From: Kiloniellaceae bacterium
GTDB taxonomy: Bacteria > Pseudomonadota > Alphaproteobacteria > Kiloniellales > Kiloniellaceae
DNA: 14,709 bases
Assembly: GCA_028280915.1 (NCBI GenBank)
Contig: JANQKX010000154.1
Location: 1 to 14,709 of the forward strand
Direction: 5' to 3'
The notes beneath the pieces are model-generated. The model was given only the letters and a program-made list of their open reading frames with translations. It ran no database searches and had not been told where the DNA came from. The position numbers and the translations under genes are program-made. Positions 1 through 7,043 of this stretch are shown one piece after another (the stretch's first letter is position 1; each line of letters begins with the position of its first letter).

Positions 1-824
1 CGGGCGCGGACGGCTGGTATCTGGGCAACCGCAATCATCATGGCATGCGCGCCATGGCGGTTCCCGGACCCTTGCGGCAGCTTGCCCGTTTGGGCCTGCC
101 CTTTTTGAAACTGATCCACGGCCCAAAGGCCTCCGCATTGAAGTCGGTGCTGGATTGGTCGCCCACGGCTTTCCAAGATCATTTTCATCTGGGGATCACC
201 GACCTGCCCTTTCGCCGGCGTCTTTACACAGACCCAAGTTGGATCGACGGGGCCCATCGGGAGCGCAATGCCCTCTTTGCAGAGGCGGCGAAAGACTATG
301 ACTCCTTTACTCTGCGTAATAAATTAATCCTGCTCCATGCCCAGTTTTACTTGGCGGATCACGTGTTTTACTGGAATCACTGCTGGAGCCGAGCCCACGA
401 CTTGGCCGCGCGATCCCCTTATTTCGATGCCACCTTGATGGACTTTGTCTGGCGTCTGCCCAAGCAAAATCAAAACAAAATGGAGCTGCGCGAGCTTGCC
501 GCCACCATGATTCCCCGGGACATGGCCTATACGAAAAAGTTCCCCCAATCCCTGCCCATCGGGCCGTGGTTCCGCGGGCCGTTGAAAGACTTCATTCAAG
601 ACAAGCTGTCGGTGGCCCGGGTCAATGACTCCGGCCTGTTTGACAACAAGGTGCTGCAGCCCTTGATCGCCGACCACATCGGCGGCGGACAGGGCTTTGG
701 CATGGCCCTTTGGGCCATATTGACCATCATTGAATGGCAGGAACTGGTTGCCAAAGGCGCCTTGGTCAGCTCAGGAGAGGAAGACCCGAGCCGGCGGCCC
801 GTGTCGCTGAGCCTTAGCCGTTAA
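1..824 (+). CDS. Asparagine synthetase (AsnB-like) C-terminal domain, 5'-truncated by the window edge
   Basis: The frame is open from the left edge (first full codon at position 3), so the ATG at 45 is internal and the true start lies outside. The visible 273 residues match the second half of the glutamine-hydrolysing asparagine synthetase synthase domain. GADGWYLGN sits where the family usually has GADELFGGY. It is followed by SPYFDATLMDFVWRLP (family consensus PFLD..L.EF...LP) and by LRELAATMIP, then a KKFPQSLPIGPWFRGPLKDF stretch like the family's R.K.GF..P...W.R.PL. The family adenylates aspartate or a related carboxylate and transfers ammonia; many diverged members modify peptides or cell-surface sugars instead. 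The altered GADE.FGG motif suggests a diverged member, so true asparagine synthesis is not assured. The N-terminal glutaminase half, if present, is not visible. It ends 11 bp into the convergent regulator gene. Confidence 0.8.
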   Translation, partial: GADGWYLGNRNHHGMRAMAVPGPLRQLARLGLPFLKLIHGPKASALKSVLDWSPTAFQDHFHLGITDLPFRRRLYTDPSWIDGAHRERNALFAEAAKDYDSFTLRNKLILLHAQFYLADHVFYWNHCWSRAHDLAARSPYFDATLMDFVWRLPKQNQNKMELRELAATMIPRDMAYTKKFPQSLPIGPWFRGPLKDFIQDKLSVARVNDSGLFDNKVLQPLIADHIGGGQGFGMALWAILTIIEWQELVAKGALVSSGEEDPSRRPVSLSLSR

Positions 825-1686
825 AACGAACGGTGCCAAAGCCCGAAAGGTCATAGCCCGCCAATTCCCGGGCCCGGTTGCGGAATCTTTCGCTGGTGCA
901 AAATTCGAAGAATTGCCGCAAGGGCGGCTCAAAAAAGGCGCGGCGGTCGACCAGCAGGTCAAAACGCTCGGACACGATGGGCACGAAGGCCAGGCCGTAC
1001 TGCTGGGCGCAGGCCGCCAGGCCGAAGGTGGCTTCTCCCTTGCCTTCGCGAACGCTCAAGGCGGCGTCGGATTCGGATAGGGCGGGCGGCGTCAACTCCA
1101 GCCGGGACAGGTCCAGTCCCTCCCGACGTGCCAAATCTAGAAACAGTTGTTGGGCGCCCGCTTGGGCTTGACGGGGCACGAAGCGGCGGCCCCCGAGATC
1201 GGCCAAGCCCCGCACCTGGCCTTCCAGACTATCGGCCAGGATCAAGCCACGGCGGCGGACGGCCCATTGCAACAGGACCGCGGGCAGGCCCCGGCATTCC
1301 CGTTCCACGAAGGGGACGTTCCAGGTGTCCCCCTCCGCGTCGTAGAGGTGCAGGCCGCTTGCGATGCCGTCGCCTTGGGCAAAGCGGGTCAGCCCGTCGG
1401 CGCTACCGCCGAAGAGGGTGGCGATACCGCAGCCCGATTCCCGCAGGGCCCAGTCTAAAAGGGGGTCATGACTGCCCAGGAAATGGGTGGGGCGGGGCCG
1501 GGAGCCGGGCGTCGAGAAGCCCGATTGGCTGTCCGCCAGCCAGCGGTCGATGGCCGCGCGGGGGAACAACAGCTTGCCCGTTGCCTTGACGCAGGGAACG
1601 CTGCCCGAGGCGGCCAGGTCATAGACCTTGCGCTCCTTCAGGCGCAGCAAGTCCGCCAGTTCCTTGGTGGTGAGAAATTCCTGCAT
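814..1686 (-). CDS. One-component regulator: excisionase-type helix-turn-helix plus PBP-like ligand domain
   Basis: This 290-residue protein has two visible parts. Residues 4-50 (FLTTKELADLLRLKERKVYD, then a lysine-rich wing and RAAIDRWL) match the excisionase/MerR-like DNA-binding fold. Residues ~75-285 resemble the PBP-like domain (PF12727 type) found fused to such helix-turn-helix domains and to MoeA-like proteins; GLADLGGRRFVPRQ and the later AFVPIVSERFDLLVD are the recognisable stretches. The likely role is a cytoplasmic transcription factor that senses a small, probably anionic, ligand; the ligand is unknown. The ATG at 1686 was chosen because the DNA-binding domain begins right after it. 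The frame stays open upstream to an ATG at 1743 and beyond to 1803, but those extra residues look non-structured and lie in the region shared with the divergent gene. It is divergent from the BKACE gene, with a palindrome between them, so it probably controls itself and BKACE. Confidence 0.7.
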   Translation of the reverse strand: MQEFLTTKELADLLRLKERKVYDLAASGSVPCVKATGKLLFPRAAIDRWLADSQSGFSTPGSRPRPTHFLGSHDPLLDWALRESGCGIATLFGGSADGLTRFAQGDGIASGLHLYDAEGDTWNVPFVERECRGLPAVLLQWAVRRRGLILADSLEGQVRGLADLGGRRFVPRQAQAGAQQLFLDLARREGLDLSRLELTPPALSESDAALSVREGKGEATFGLAACAQQYGLAFVPIVSERFDLLVDRRAFFEPPLRQFFEFCTSERFRNRARELAGYDLSGFGTVRFNG

Positions 1687-1716
1687 TCCTGGCCGCCGGG
1701 TTTGGTCTCCAACTGG

Positions 1717-1732
1717 CCTGCACTGTTGCAGG
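1717..1732. promoter_or_regulatory. Perfect palindrome in divergent regulator/BKACE intergenic region
   Basis: CCTGCA and TGCAGG are exact inverted 6-bp arms around a 4-bp centre (CTGT). The site is 31 bp upstream of the regulator's chosen ATG and about 105 bp upstream of the BKACE ATG, a fitting place for an operator of the divergently encoded regulator. It would fall inside the regulator gene if that protein started further upstream. No clear -35/-10 pair was recognised in this 151-bp gap. Confidence 0.4.
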
Positions 1733-1837
1733 ATTTCGCCCATACCGCAATCGGGCAGGCCGGCTTGCCAAGCGGGTCCCGGCGGCGCAAGATCGGGCCG
1801 CAATTTGAAGCGCCGAAATCAAGACGGAAGGTCAAGG

Positions 1838-2674
1838 ATGAGCGACAAACCCTGCATCATTTGCGTGGCGATCACCGGCTCGGTCCCCAAGAAGGAGAAC
1901 AATCCGGCGGTGCCGATCACGGTCACGGAACAGGTGGAGTCCACTCAGGCGGCCTTCGAGGCCGGGGCAGCCATCGCCCATTGCCACGTGCGCAACGATG
2001 ACGGCTCGACCACCAGCAGCCCGGAACGCTTCGGCCTCTTGCTCGAGGGGTTACGCAAACACTGTCCCGGCATGATCGTACAGTTCTCCACCGGTGGCCG
2101 GTCGGGCGCGGGGGCGGAGCGGGGCGGCATGCTGCCCTTGAAGCCGGACATGGCCTCACTCGCCGTGGGTTCGGTGAATTTTCCCACCCGGGTCTATGAC
2201 AACGCGCCGGACCTGGTGGACTGGCTCGCCGGGGAAATGCTGAGCCGTCACATCAAGCCGGAGATCGAGGCCTTCGACCTGAGCCATGTGTTCCAGGCCG
2301 TTGCCATGCAAAAGGCCGGCCGGCTGACCGGACCTTTATATGTGCAGTTCGTCATGGGCATCAAAAACGCCATGCCCGTGGACCGGGAGGTGTTTGACTT
2401 CTATGTGCGCACCTTGAACCGCATCGCCCCGGACGCGAACTGGTGCGCCGCCGGGATCGGGCGCAACCAGTTGACCGTGGTGGAATGGTGCGTGGCCAAC
2501 GGCGGCCATACCCGGACTGGATTGGAGGACAACGTGCGTCTGGACAAGGACAATCTGGCGCCCTCCAACGCGGCCCTGGTCGAGCTGGCCGTCCAGATCT
2601 GTGGCAAATACGAGCGGCCCGTGGCGACACCGGCCCAGGCTCGCCAGATCATCGGTCTGGGCGACGCCGCGTAG
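1838..2674 (+). CDS. Beta-keto acid cleavage enzyme (BKACE, DUF849 family)
   Basis: BKACE enzymes condense a beta-keto acid with acetyl-CoA and split it into acetoacetate and a new acyl-CoA; the founding member Kce acts on 3-keto-5-aminohexanoate. The 278-residue protein has the zinc signature HCHVR (His48, His50). GGHTRTGLEDN near residues 222-232 supplies Arg226, Glu230 and Asp231, at the same positions as in Kce, and Glu144 lies in EAFDLSH. The length is slightly below the usual ~300. The ATG at 1838 is preceded by GGAAGG (1826-1831) at good spacing; the open frame runs further upstream to 1628, but only across the divergent gene. The substrate cannot be read from sequence: known BKACEs use dehydrocarnitine, keto-aminohexanoate and other beta-keto acids. 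Divergence from the PBP-type regulator suggests substrate-induced expression. No obvious partner enzyme is adjacent. Confidence 0.9.
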   Translation: MSDKPCIICVAITGSVPKKENNPAVPITVTEQVESTQAAFEAGAAIAHCHVRNDDGSTTSSPERFGLLLEGLRKHCPGMIVQFSTGGRSGAGAERGGMLPLKPDMASLAVGSVNFPTRVYDNAPDLVDWLAGEMLSRHIKPEIEAFDLSHVFQAVAMQKAGRLTGPLYVQFVMGIKNAMPVDREVFDFYVRTLNRIAPDANWCAAGIGRNQLTVVEWCVANGGHTRTGLEDNVRLDKDNLAPSNAALVELAVQICGKYERPVATPAQARQIIGLGDAA

Positions 2675-2929
2675 GGATCTGCGGTGTCCGAATTTGTCCT
2701 TGGGCGGCGATGATCCATGGCCTGATCGGTAGCGCGGTTCTTTTGGCCGGGCGTTTGCATTCGCCGGCAGCGTTTACCCATATCCTCATCTTGAAGTTTG
2801 GAACATCTTGTCTAGCGGCTAGAACATACTTGTGCCACCGTAAAACCGTCTATCGAAAAAGTGTGAAAGAGTTGAAATTCAACAAAAGAAATGCAATGCT
2901 ACCCTGCGTCACGGGCAGAGGAGATGAGG
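2675..2929 (+). promoter_or_regulatory. Leader/promoter region of the four-gene cassette, with repeat cluster
   Basis: This 255-bp non-coding stretch becomes AT-rich towards the cassette. It holds a direct repeat GAACATCTTGT (2801-2811) and GAACATACTTGT (2822-2833), 21 bp apart, meaning two helical turns. Between and overlapping these is the perfect inverted repeat TCTAG-CGG-CTAGA (2811-2823). This arrangement looks like a binding site for a dimeric or oligomeric regulator. I could not assign a convincing sigma-70 -35/-10 pair. No gene and no clear terminator for the BKACE gene was seen. Confidence 0.4.
2918..2923 (+). promoter_or_regulatory. Ribosome binding site deciding the cassette's first start
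   Basis: GAGGAG lies 6 bp before the ATG at 2930. It directly abuts the in-frame ATG at 2924, leaving no spacer, and lies downstream of the ATG at 2891. This favours 2930 as the start. Confidence 0.6.
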
Positions 2930-3418
2930 ATGGATCAAGCCAGATTGCCGCTTGTCGCCGCCGATAGTGACCTGAACCAAGCCATCGTGGCCATGAAGGA
3001 CAACAATTGTTCTGGCGTCGTCGTTGAACTTGCTTCCGGTGCCAGGGTTCTCGATATCGATACCATCCTTCACACCTTGCGCAAGGAGGGAAATGTCAAG
3101 GTTAGGTCGGTGAAGGCTCGGGTTAGGACCACCATGCTCCCCGGCCATCTATCCGTTTCCGCGGTTATGACAAACGGTGATACGAGGATGGATGTGCAAG
3201 AATTGATGGACCGCGAAAGTGCGGTTTACGCCTTTGCGGATGTCGTGGGTGGAATGGGCAGATTGGTGACACGCCACGAAGCCTATCGTGACGTACTGGC
3301 CGCGGTCCCCTCAATGTGGCGTTGCCGGCAAGTTTCCACTGATGTTTGGCTGACGCACGAGCTCAGGCAACCGGGCAATAAGTGTCGAAATGACGGCAGT
3401 GATGTCGACCCCATCTGA
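2930..3418 (+). CDS. Small CBS-like protein with C-terminal Cys/His cluster, function unknown
   Basis: This 162-residue soluble protein has no signal peptide. Residues 8-52 read like one CBS half-motif: ADSDLNQAIVAMKDNNCSGV, a strand (VVVE), then a second strand and helix (ARVLDIDTILHTLRKEG). Residues ~98-126 (YAFADVVGGMGRLVTRHEAY and on) resemble the end of a second CBS half. The middle is not recognised. The C-terminus carries Cys132, His143 and Cys152 followed by NDG, similar in spacing to a degenerate zinc-ribbon-like tail. CBS domains usually bind adenine nucleotides, so a sensor role is plausible but inferred. The start at 2930 rests on the GAGGAG site. It is the first gene of a coupled cassette and overlaps the next gene by 29 bp. 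CBS identity is a visual judgement and could be wrong. Confidence 0.6.
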   Translation: MDQARLPLVAADSDLNQAIVAMKDNNCSGVVVELASGARVLDIDTILHTLRKEGNVKVRSVKARVRTTMLPGHLSVSAVMTNGDTRMDVQELMDRESAVYAFADVVGGMGRLVTRHEAYRDVLAAVPSMWRCRQVSTDVWLTHELRQPGNKCRNDGSDVDPI

Positions 3419-4661
3419 CGCGCCGATGTTCAATCAGATCCTCACAAAATTGGAATCGTTGTTCTCGCGCTCCTTCTGGCTGGGGAGCTTTCTTCCGGTT
3501 TCGGTTGTTGCTGTTCTGCATTTGATCATAGCGGAACACGTGTTTCCTAACCTATCGCCTTTGGAATCTTTTGCAAAAGGCGATCTGGGTAGTTTGGCGG
3601 GGGACACTGCATTGTTTTTCCTTGCCATGATTGTTCTGGCCCACGTTTTGACCCCTTTCACGCCGTTCATTCGCGCGCTCCTCGACGGCCAGCAAATGCC
3701 GGATTTGTTGCATGACTGGTTGCGCAGGGACCGCATCCCGAAATGGCGGGCGGCGGCGGCCAAATTGGAATCCGCAAAAAGGGCATACGCAGCCTTCAAA
3801 TACATGAACAGCGCGGAGGTGCCCAAGCTGTGGAGCGCTGCCCGGGCCGGAAACGCCCTTGGTTGCGCGAAAGACCTTCCATCGATTGATGCCGGGGAGT
3901 TGGCCGTCAAGGACTTGCAGGCCGAAATGTGGCTCACGAGGATACCGACCCTCGCCTCCGCTCAATCGGCAATTGGAAAGCTAATTGTAGCGCTCAACAA
4001 AAACGCCGCGGTTTTGCCTGTTGGGCATCCGGATGAAGGACAATCCAATAGATTAGCTCAGTCTCGAGACCTCCTCATCGGTCTCATCGGTGAGGCAGAG
4101 GCCGAGGCGACATACCGTATTTCACGGATCTTTGCCAAGTATCACCGAATCGATTTATTGCCGACTCGTGTCGGGGACGCCCGGCGTTTCACCGAGCGCT
4201 ATAGCGAGGACACCTACCGGGTCGAGTTCAACTTTATCTGGACTCGCATTCAAATGCTTTTGCCAAAGGCCTCGGAAAACTTTCCGCAGCGACTGCGCGA
4301 CGCACAATCTCAGGTAAACTCTTCCGTGTTGATGTTGGCGCTTGCCGTAACGGTCCCGCTTGTTTGGCTGCCAATTCTGCTCGCGATCGCCACCACGCCG
4401 TGGCTCTTTCTGACCATCGGGCTGGTGTCGGTCTTGGTCCTATTGTTTTTGTACGAACAGGTCGTCCAGAGTCAAAATGTGTTTGGCGAGGTGGTCAGGG
4501 CAGCGATTGATCAATATAGATTGAAGGTTCTTACAAAGATCATGAATCAACCGCTTCCCGCCACTCTCGCGGCTGAGCGGGTCTTATGGCAGCGATTGCA
4601 GATGGCGCGCGAGCCCGACAACGAACAAGACATCGCCTACACCCACCACGCAGAGTCATGA
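3390..4661 (+). CDS. Uncharacterised polytopic membrane protein, cassette gene 2
   Basis: The 423-residue protein has about four hydrophobic segments: residues ~30-48, 72-91, 312-333 and 337-356. They flank a ~220-residue mostly polar, helix-rich central region, so the likely topology is two N-terminal and two C-terminal spans with a large cytoplasmic domain between. A conserved-looking block just before the third span (LLPTRVGDARRFTERY, then FNFIWTRIQMLLP) resembles a motif I recall from uncharacterised bacterial membrane proteins of the form PTRLGN..RA.E.Y......WPRL..LLP. No enzyme motif is seen. The start is uncertain: ATG at 3390 (used here), 3402 and 3426 are all in frame and none has a strong ribosome binding site, as expected for a gene translated by coupling to its upstream neighbour. 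The stop overlaps the next start as ATGA. Confidence 0.75.
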   Translation: MTAVMSTPSDAPMFNQILTKLESLFSRSFWLGSFLPVSVVAVLHLIIAEHVFPNLSPLESFAKGDLGSLAGDTALFFLAMIVLAHVLTPFTPFIRALLDGQQMPDLLHDWLRRDRIPKWRAAAAKLESAKRAYAAFKYMNSAEVPKLWSAARAGNALGCAKDLPSIDAGELAVKDLQAEMWLTRIPTLASAQSAIGKLIVALNKNAAVLPVGHPDEGQSNRLAQSRDLLIGLIGEAEAEATYRISRIFAKYHRIDLLPTRVGDARRFTERYSEDTYRVEFNFIWTRIQMLLPKASENFPQRLRDAQSQVNSSVLMLALAVTVPLVWLPILLAIATTPWLFLTIGLVSVLVLLFLYEQVVQSQNVFGEVVRAAIDQYRLKVLTKIMNQPLPATLAAERVLWQRLQMAREPDNEQDIAYTHHAES

Positions 4662-5140
4662 AGTCGCATTTTCTCTTTATCTATTTGATTATCTTGGCGT
4701 GGGGCGGTGTCTACATCGTCACCTATAGAGGCGATCCTCCTGCTGAAACTGGCGAGGCAGGGACCGTTGCGGAAAATCGCTTGGCGCAACCGGACGATCT
4801 TTTACTTTACACGAATGGCCGGCGGTTCGTGATCCGGCAGACAGATAAAGGAAAATTGGTCGGCCTGGGCGAAGTCTTGTCCGCACCCGAGTTTGTCGGC
4901 GAGCCGGGAGTCATTCCGATTTCCCTTTCCGTCGGGCGTGACCTGATAAACTCCGGTGCCATCGGCGTTGGCAAGGCCTTGCGGATTTGTCCCCTTGATG
5001 TGCCGGGCACGGCCCGGGTTGTAGTCTGCCGCGGTGGTGATGGCGAGTGCCTTACCTTCGTCGACATCGCGGCGGGTGATGCCGACAAGCTAAAGGCAGC
5101 CGAGGTTTCAGAGTTGTCCTTGAATAATGATTGTGGATGA
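4658..5140 (+). CDS. Single-span membrane-anchored protein, cassette gene 3, function unknown
   Basis: The 160-residue protein starts with a short basic end and one hydrophobic helix (residues ~4-22, FLFIYLIILAWGGVYIVTY), then an Asp/Glu/Gly-rich linker and a ~110-residue globular part likely exposed to the periplasm. No lipobox or clear cleavage site follows the helix, so it is probably a signal anchor. The globular part has four cysteines (111, 124, 131, 159) that could form disulfides outside the cytoplasm. The ATG at 4658 overlaps the preceding TGA as ATGA, a strong sign of coupled translation; the open frame extends upstream to 4586, but only inside the neighbouring gene. No family is recognised. 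It ends in an ATGA overlap with the next gene. Confidence 0.7.
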   Translation: MKSHFLFIYLIILAWGGVYIVTYRGDPPAETGEAGTVAENRLAQPDDLLLYTNGRRFVIRQTDKGKLVGLGEVLSAPEFVGEPGVIPISLSVGRDLINSGAIGVGKALRICPLDVPGTARVVVCRGGDGECLTFVDIAAGDADKLKAAEVSELSLNNDCG

Positions 5141-5598
5141 AAGCGATGGTGATCAATTGGTCCCAACTGACGGTGTTTGAAAAGAAAGACGAGGTGGTGA
5201 CCGCCCCCTGGTTGATGGCGCTCGAATTGATCAGCGACGCGACCCATTTGAAGATACAGTCGGAGGGGAAATGGTATGCCGAAAACAGTGTTCTGCCAAG
5301 TTTCGGCCCTGACGGCCTTTCCGGTATCACTTTGTCCAGCGATCAATTGACAATCGCGGGGTGCCGCTTTGGTGCCTTGATTGGTAAGATTGGTGGCAGT
5401 TCGGCAGATCACCACAGTCCCGAAACTCCCGTCTCAGCTCCGGTTGCTGACGAGCCCTTTGCTGTCGGTGCTTTCTGCACCTTGAAGATACCGGATAACA
5501 TCTTTGGGCCGCTTTTTCTGGGTTTTAATGCGTCGTCTTATCCCATTCATGTTGAAACTCTGAAGGTGACGGTGTTTGGGGCTCGCCCCACTGTGTGA
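5137..5598 (+). CDS. PA-IL/LecA-like small protein, cassette gene 4
   Basis: The 153-residue protein has no signal peptide. Its layout follows Pseudomonas aeruginosa galactophilic lectin LecA (PA-IL): a first strand region ending near KWYAEN, then SFGPDG (LecA has KWGPQG), CRFGALIGKIG (LecA CGALVMKIG), FAVGAFCTLKIPDNIFGPLF (LecA TGLFRWVAPNNVQGAITL), and a final FNASS..IHVETLKVTV strand (LecA YNDVPG...GSFSVNI). LecA binds galactose through a calcium ion held partly by the Asp of its YND motif; here that position reads FNA, so calcium and sugar binding may be lost. An insertion of about 20 residues rich in Pro, His and acidic residues separates the two halves. The ATG at 5137 overlaps the previous stop as ATGA; a TTG at 5131 is the alternative. 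As the last gene of the cassette it may be the ligand-recognising part. Confidence 0.65.
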   Translation: MKAMVINWSQLTVFEKKDEVVTAPWLMALELISDATHLKIQSEGKWYAENSVLPSFGPDGLSGITLSSDQLTIAGCRFGALIGKIGGSSADHHSPETPVSAPVADEPFAVGAFCTLKIPDNIFGPLFLGFNASSYPIHVETLKVTVFGARPTV

Positions 5599-5775
5599 TC
5601 CTGCGCTGTGCTACAGGTCTGCCAAAGGACAGGGGCTTGCTTGTCGTGTTTTTAGGCGCCTTAGGACAAACATCTTTGCGGCGGGTGATCCAAGAAAATC
5701 CTTGGAGGTTCGGGCGGATTCTGACCCGATAGGTGGGTACAAGGCGACGTCCTGATTTGGAGGGAAAGATCCACA
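5599..5775 (+). promoter_or_regulatory. Intergenic leader of the SDR gene with small inverted repeats
   Basis: This 177-bp gap contains the palindrome AGGCGCCT (5654-5661), TCCAAG-N6-CTTGGA (5689-5706) and TCGGG-N10-CCCGA (5710-5729). The last two are back to back and end about 45 bp before the SDR start, so they could be an operator or a leader fold. No T-run follows any of them, so I do not call a terminator for the cassette, and no known riboswitch class is recognised. Confidence 0.3.
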
Positions 5776-6531
5776 ATGGACCTGAGCGGAAAGTCGGTGC
5801 TGGTGACCGGCGGGTCGCGGGGCATCGGGGCGGCCATCGTGCGGGCCTTGGCGGCGGCCGGGGCCCGGGTGGTGGCCCACTATGGCAGTAACCGCGGCGC
5901 GGCCGAGGCCCTGAGGGCGGAGGTCGGTTCGGATCGCTGCCACATCCTGCAAGCGGATCTTGCCCGGCCCGAAGACGTGGACCGGCTCTGGGCCGAGGCG
6001 CTTGGGCTCTTGCCCGATCTGAACGTGCTCATCAACAATGCCGGGATTTTTGCCAGCGCGCCCGTGGACGCTTCGGATCAAGCCTGGCGGGAAACCTGGG
6101 CGCGGGTGATGCAGGTCAACCTGCAGGCCCCGGCCGACCTGTGCCGGGCCGCCATTCTGCATTTCCGCCGGATCGGCGGCGGCAAGATCATCAACGTGGC
6201 CAGCCGGGCCGCCTTTCGCGGCGAGGCGCCGGACCAGATGCCCTATGGCGCCTCGAAAGGGGGACTGGTGACGCTGACCAAGACCATCGCCAAGGGCTAT
6301 GCCCCTGACGGCGTGCTGGCCTTTTGCATCGCGCCGGGTTTTACCAACACGGAAATGGTCTCGGATGCCCTTGACGCCGCGGCCATTCAGAAAGTGGTGG
6401 CGGACATTCCCCTGGGGGACATGGCCGAGCCGGATGAAATCGGAGCGCTGGCCGCCTTTCTCTGCGACGACCGGGTGCGCCATCTCTCCGGCGCGACCTT
6501 CGACGTGAACGGCGCCTCTTACCTGCGGTAA
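5776..6531 (+). CDS. Short-chain dehydrogenase/reductase (FabG-like SDR)
   Basis: A classical SDR of 251 residues, the usual length. The NAD(P)-binding Rossmann motif is TGGSRGIG (residues 11-18), Asp61 lies in the ADL motif, NNAG is at 87-90, and Asn115 is in VNL. The catalytic Ser143-Tyr157-Lys161 triad lies in NVAS and in MPYGASKGG. PG then T at 187-190 matches the substrate/cofactor loop. Such enzymes oxidise or reduce secondary alcohols or ketones; the FabG-like form is widespread and the substrate is not predictable. The start is supported by GGAGGG at 5759-5764, 11 bp ahead, slightly long. It stands alone between the cassette and the convergent amine operon, with only 18 bp to the GNAT stop. 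The absence of an acidic residue right after the second strand leaves cofactor preference (NADP or NAD) open. Confidence 0.92.
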   Translation: MDLSGKSVLVTGGSRGIGAAIVRALAAAGARVVAHYGSNRGAAEALRAEVGSDRCHILQADLARPEDVDRLWAEALGLLPDLNVLINNAGIFASAPVDASDQAWRETWARVMQVNLQAPADLCRAAILHFRRIGGGKIINVASRAAFRGEAPDQMPYGASKGGLVTLTKTIAKGYAPDGVLAFCIAPGFTNTEMVSDALDAAAIQKVVADIPLGDMAEPDEIGALAAFLCDDRVRHLSGATFDVNGASYLR

Positions 6532-6549
6532 GATCGGCTTAACCCGGGG

Positions 6550-7032
6550 TCAGAGCAGCTTTTCCATTTTAAAGTTGGTGAGGGCAATGCCCTCTCTCTT
6601 GACGCTTTGCTGTTGCACGACCCGAAAGCCCTGCCGTTCGAAAAAGGGTCGGGCCTTGAGGCTCGCCTCGCTATGCAGGCGGGTGACGCCGAGCCGGCGG
6701 GCCTCATCCTCGACCGTTTGATAAAGACGCCAACCGATCCCACGACCGACGGCCGTTGGCGCCACGAAGGCCAGGTCGATGAGGCCGTCCCGGTCAATGG
6801 TCATGAAACCCACCACAGCACCCGCCATCTCCGCGACGAAGGTGGTCATGAAACCCAGGCGTCGGCGCCAGTCGTCCGGCTCGGGCGCCTCGCCGGCCCA
6901 GGCCCGCCGCTGGGCCGGGCTATAGAAGGCCTTGGTGCCCTCGTGCACCGCGTCGAAAAAAATCCGCGCCGCCTCTTCGGCATCCGAGTCCCGGTAGGGC
7001 CGGATTTGAATGGGCTCTGTCTCCCCGGTCAC
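6550..7032 (-). CDS. GNAT-family N-acetyltransferase
   Basis: The 160-residue protein has the GNAT fold order: IQIRPYRDSDAEEAARIF at the N-terminus, the central strand FVAEMAGAVVGFMTI, then DLAFVAPTAVGRGIGWRLY with the acetyl-CoA-binding loop VGRGIG (95-100), and the C-terminal FFERQGFRVVQQQSVKREG block typical of YafP-like members. The start is a GTG, preceded by AGGGG at 6-bp spacing that overlaps the stop of the upstream amine dehydrogenase gene; only 11 bp separate the two genes, so they are co-transcribed. As the last gene of a polyamine-type import/oxidation operon, it could acetylate an amine substrate or the product, but the family is broad and the acceptor is not known. The sequence is not close to SpeG. 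Confidence 0.88.
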   Translation of the reverse strand: MTGETEPIQIRPYRDSDAEEAARIFFDAVHEGTKAFYSPAQRRAWAGEAPEPDDWRRRLGFMTTFVAEMAGAVVGFMTIDRDGLIDLAFVAPTAVGRGIGWRLYQTVEDEARRLGVTRLHSEASLKARPFFERQGFRVVQQQSVKREGIALTNFKMEKLL

Positions 7033-7043
7033 GTCGATCCCCT

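Noticed and set aside
2801..2825. LexA/SOS box of the alphaproteobacterial GAAC-N7-GAAC type
   Set aside because: The two GAAC elements are separated by 17 bp, not 7, so the SOS pattern is not met.
5131..5136. TTG start for the LecA-like gene
   Set aside because: The ATG at 5137 overlaps the upstream stop as ATGA, matching the preceding junction; no ribosome binding site favours TTG.
5611..6483. 290-codon minus-strand open frame
   Set aside because: Antisense to the SDR gene, with no recognisable domain.
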